A stretch of DNA of 64,000 nucleotides, taken from the NCBI GenBank assembly GCA_049890115.1, contig JBMHCC010000034.1, positions 56,261 through 120,260 of the forward strand, given 5' to 3'. The notes under the pieces were generated by a model that was given only the letters and a program-made list of their open reading frames with translations, was not told the origin of the DNA and made no database searches. Each line of letters starts with the position of its first letter. Position 1 is the stretch's first letter. Shown here one piece after another: positions 62,807 through 64,000 of this stretch. Position numbers and translations under genes: made by a program. Origin of the DNA: UBA685 sp049890115. GTDB lineage: Bacteria; Pseudomonadota; Alphaproteobacteria; Puniceispirillales; Puniceispirillaceae.

Positions 62807-64000
62807 TTACTGTTTTTGTTTGTGATACATCGCATCAATTCGGGCAGCATAATGATCTTGGATGATTTTACGGCGCAGCTGGCCAGATGCTGTTAGTAAT
62901 TTATTTTGTGCTGAAAATGGCTCATCACTCAGGATAAATTGCCTGATGCGTTCAGATGGGGACAAATTGGCATTAGCTGTTTGAACGGCATCTGCCATGC
63001 GTTTTATCAGCCAATTATCTGCGGCTATATCTTCGCTTGCTTCTTTGTCTCTAGCTTGTGTGAGGAGTGCGGTTGCTGGTGTTAGGATGGCTGCAACAAA
63101 AGGGCGTCTGTCACCAACAATCATGGCTTGCTCAATATCAGGCAGTGCTGTTAACGCCATCTCTACCCGCAAAGGCGAGATATTTTCCCCGCCTGAATTG
63201 ACCAGCATATCACGCTTCACGCCCAATATTGTGATATAGCCATCTTCATCAATTTCAGCTAGGTCACCAGTATGAAGCCAGCCCTTTTTAATGGCTTGTC
63301 TGGTGGCAGCTGGATCATCCCAATAACCAGCCATGATCATGTCACCTTTTACACATAATTCACCAGCAGAGGTGACTTTAACCTGTGCGCCTTTTAGTGG
63401 CAGACCCACAGTGGCTAATTTCAGCTTTTCAGGCGGGTTTACGCTTACCACAGGAGAGGCTTCTGTTAGGCCATAGCCTTGCAAAAGCTGGACATTAAGA
63501 GCGTTGAAAAAATAACCCACTTCAGGATTTAGGGCAGCACCACCTGAAATAAAGGCTTTCAGATTACCGCCAAGGCGTGCTTTGACAGGTCGCCTTATCA
63601 TGATGTCCAGCATCATCTTTTCCAGATAATAAAATAGGTCTGAAAAACGCCAGCGCACTGTCTCATCGCGTTTTGTAACAGTGCGATTAAACAGAAATCG
63701 TGCCAGTGGCCCTTGTTGGCGGAATACGGTTTCAAGGCGGTCTTTTAACACATCATAAAGGCGTGGGACGGCGGTCATCAAAGTTGGTTTCACCTCAAGC
63801 ATCGCTGTGGATAATAATTCAGGTCGTGGCAAAAAGAAAATTTCAGACACCATGTGAATCGGGTGAAATAACCCAACCGTATGCTCATAAGCATGTGATA
63901 GCGGCAGAAAAGATAGAAACCGTTCTTTGTCTAATTTTAATCCTGAAAATCGTTCCTCAATCCCAATCAGATTAGCCAGAATGGATTTATGGGTCAGCAT
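62807..64000 (-). CDS. Long-chain acyl-CoA synthetase (AMP-forming), 3' part
   Basis: The last 397 residues of an ANL-superfamily enzyme; the coding frame continues past the right edge and the true start is outside. The first residues MLTHKSILAN are the inner part of the usual GVMLTH block. The later motifs YGLTEASPVVSVN, GWLHTGDLAEID and VKRDMLVNSGGENISP are intact. It activates fatty acids as CoA thioesters. The catalytic lysine region lies near the end (SAQNKLLTASGQLRR). Confidence 0.9.
   Translation of the reverse strand: MLTHKSILANLIGIEERFSGLKLDKERFLSFLPLSHAYEHTVGLFHPIHMVSEIFFLPRPELLSTAMLEVKPTLMTAVPRLYDVLKDRLETVFRQQGPLARFLFNRTVTKRDETVRWRFSDLFYYLEKMMLDIMIRRPVKARLGGNLKAFISGGAALNPEVGYFFNALNVQLLQGYGLTEASPVVSVNPPEKLKLATVGLPLKGAQVKVTSAGELCVKGDMIMAGYWDDPAATRQAIKKGWLHTGDLAEIDEDGYITILGVKRDMLVNSGGENISPLRVEMALTALPDIEQAMIVGDRRPFVAAILTPATALLTQARDKEASEDIAADNWLIKRMADAVQTANANLSPSERIRQFILSDEPFSAQNKLLTASGQLRRKIIQDHYAARIDAMYHKQKQ

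Overview
The window looks like chromosome from a marine alphaproteobacterium, most likely of the SAR116 (Puniceispirillum-like) type. That placement is an inference from gene content: GapR and DUF1244 proteins, an RpoE-ChrR pair, a DddP-type DMSP lyase beside an AcuI-type acryloyl-CoA reductase, formate-tetrahydrofolate ligase, paired dimethylglycine/sarcosine dehydrogenase-like proteins and a full set of polyamine catabolism genes. Base composition is moderate (mid-forties percent GC by eye). Genes are tightly packed on both strands with many 1-11 bp overlaps. I see no insertion sequence, prophage, CRISPR array, rRNA or integrase, and no stretch over 300 bases without a gene.

Layout. 1-2.5 kb: a minus-strand signalling operon of a SiaB-like kinase, a SiaC-like phosphoprotein and a class III nucleotide cyclase, preceded by a rhodanese. 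2.6-6.4 kb: DMSP cleavage (acuI, an alpha/beta hydrolase-OsmC fusion, dddP). 6.5-17.9 kb: hpt, a hydroxyacid dehydrogenase, succinate-semialdehyde dehydrogenase, a TauE/SafE exporter, gamma carbonic anhydrase, Fe superoxide dismutase, argG, and a TesA/YbbA/YbbP-like esterase plus ABC set. 18.4-22.6 kb: an ECF sigma/ChrR pair, an IalB-like protein, rlmN, a Bax inhibitor-1 protein, and a very small ORF with a terminator inside it. 22.7-37.7 kb: gluconeogenic fbp-fba, envelope proteins, trxB, a double cold-shock protein, pyrF, gapR, mntR, a GT39 enzyme, sufE, a GlxA-type regulator, fhs, and two RNA methyltransferases. 37.8-43.2 kb: betB with a coupled glycosyltransferase, an aldolase and an Fe-alcohol dehydrogenase, and a PopZ-like acidic protein.

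43.5-50.1 kb is a glycan locus: a UDP-glucuronate epimerase, an STT3/PglB-family oligosaccharyltransferase with all core motifs, a WecA/MraY-like phosphoglycosyltransferase, an O-antigen-ligase-like gene broken by one in-frame stop, and galE. 50.3-62.8 kb is nitrogen and one-carbon catabolism: an XRE-cupin regulator with tandem operator-like repeats, twin FAD-GcvT dehydrogenases, tRNA-Arg(CCU), then agmatinase, two glutamine-synthetase-like ligases, a gamma-glutamylputrescine oxidase-like protein and a class III aminotransferase. The right edge cuts a long-chain acyl-CoA synthetase.

How the genes may work together (inference). Methylated osmolytes (DMSP, betaine) and polyamines are degraded. 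Methyl groups leave as methylene-THF through the twin dehydrogenases and are balanced by fhs. Semialdehydes are oxidised by BetB- and GabD-type enzymes. The points most worth following are the Sia-like module wired to a nucleotide cyclase instead of a diguanylate cyclase, the oligosaccharyltransferase locus, the ChrR that lacks the cysteines of its anti-sigma zinc site, and the small ORF containing a terminator.
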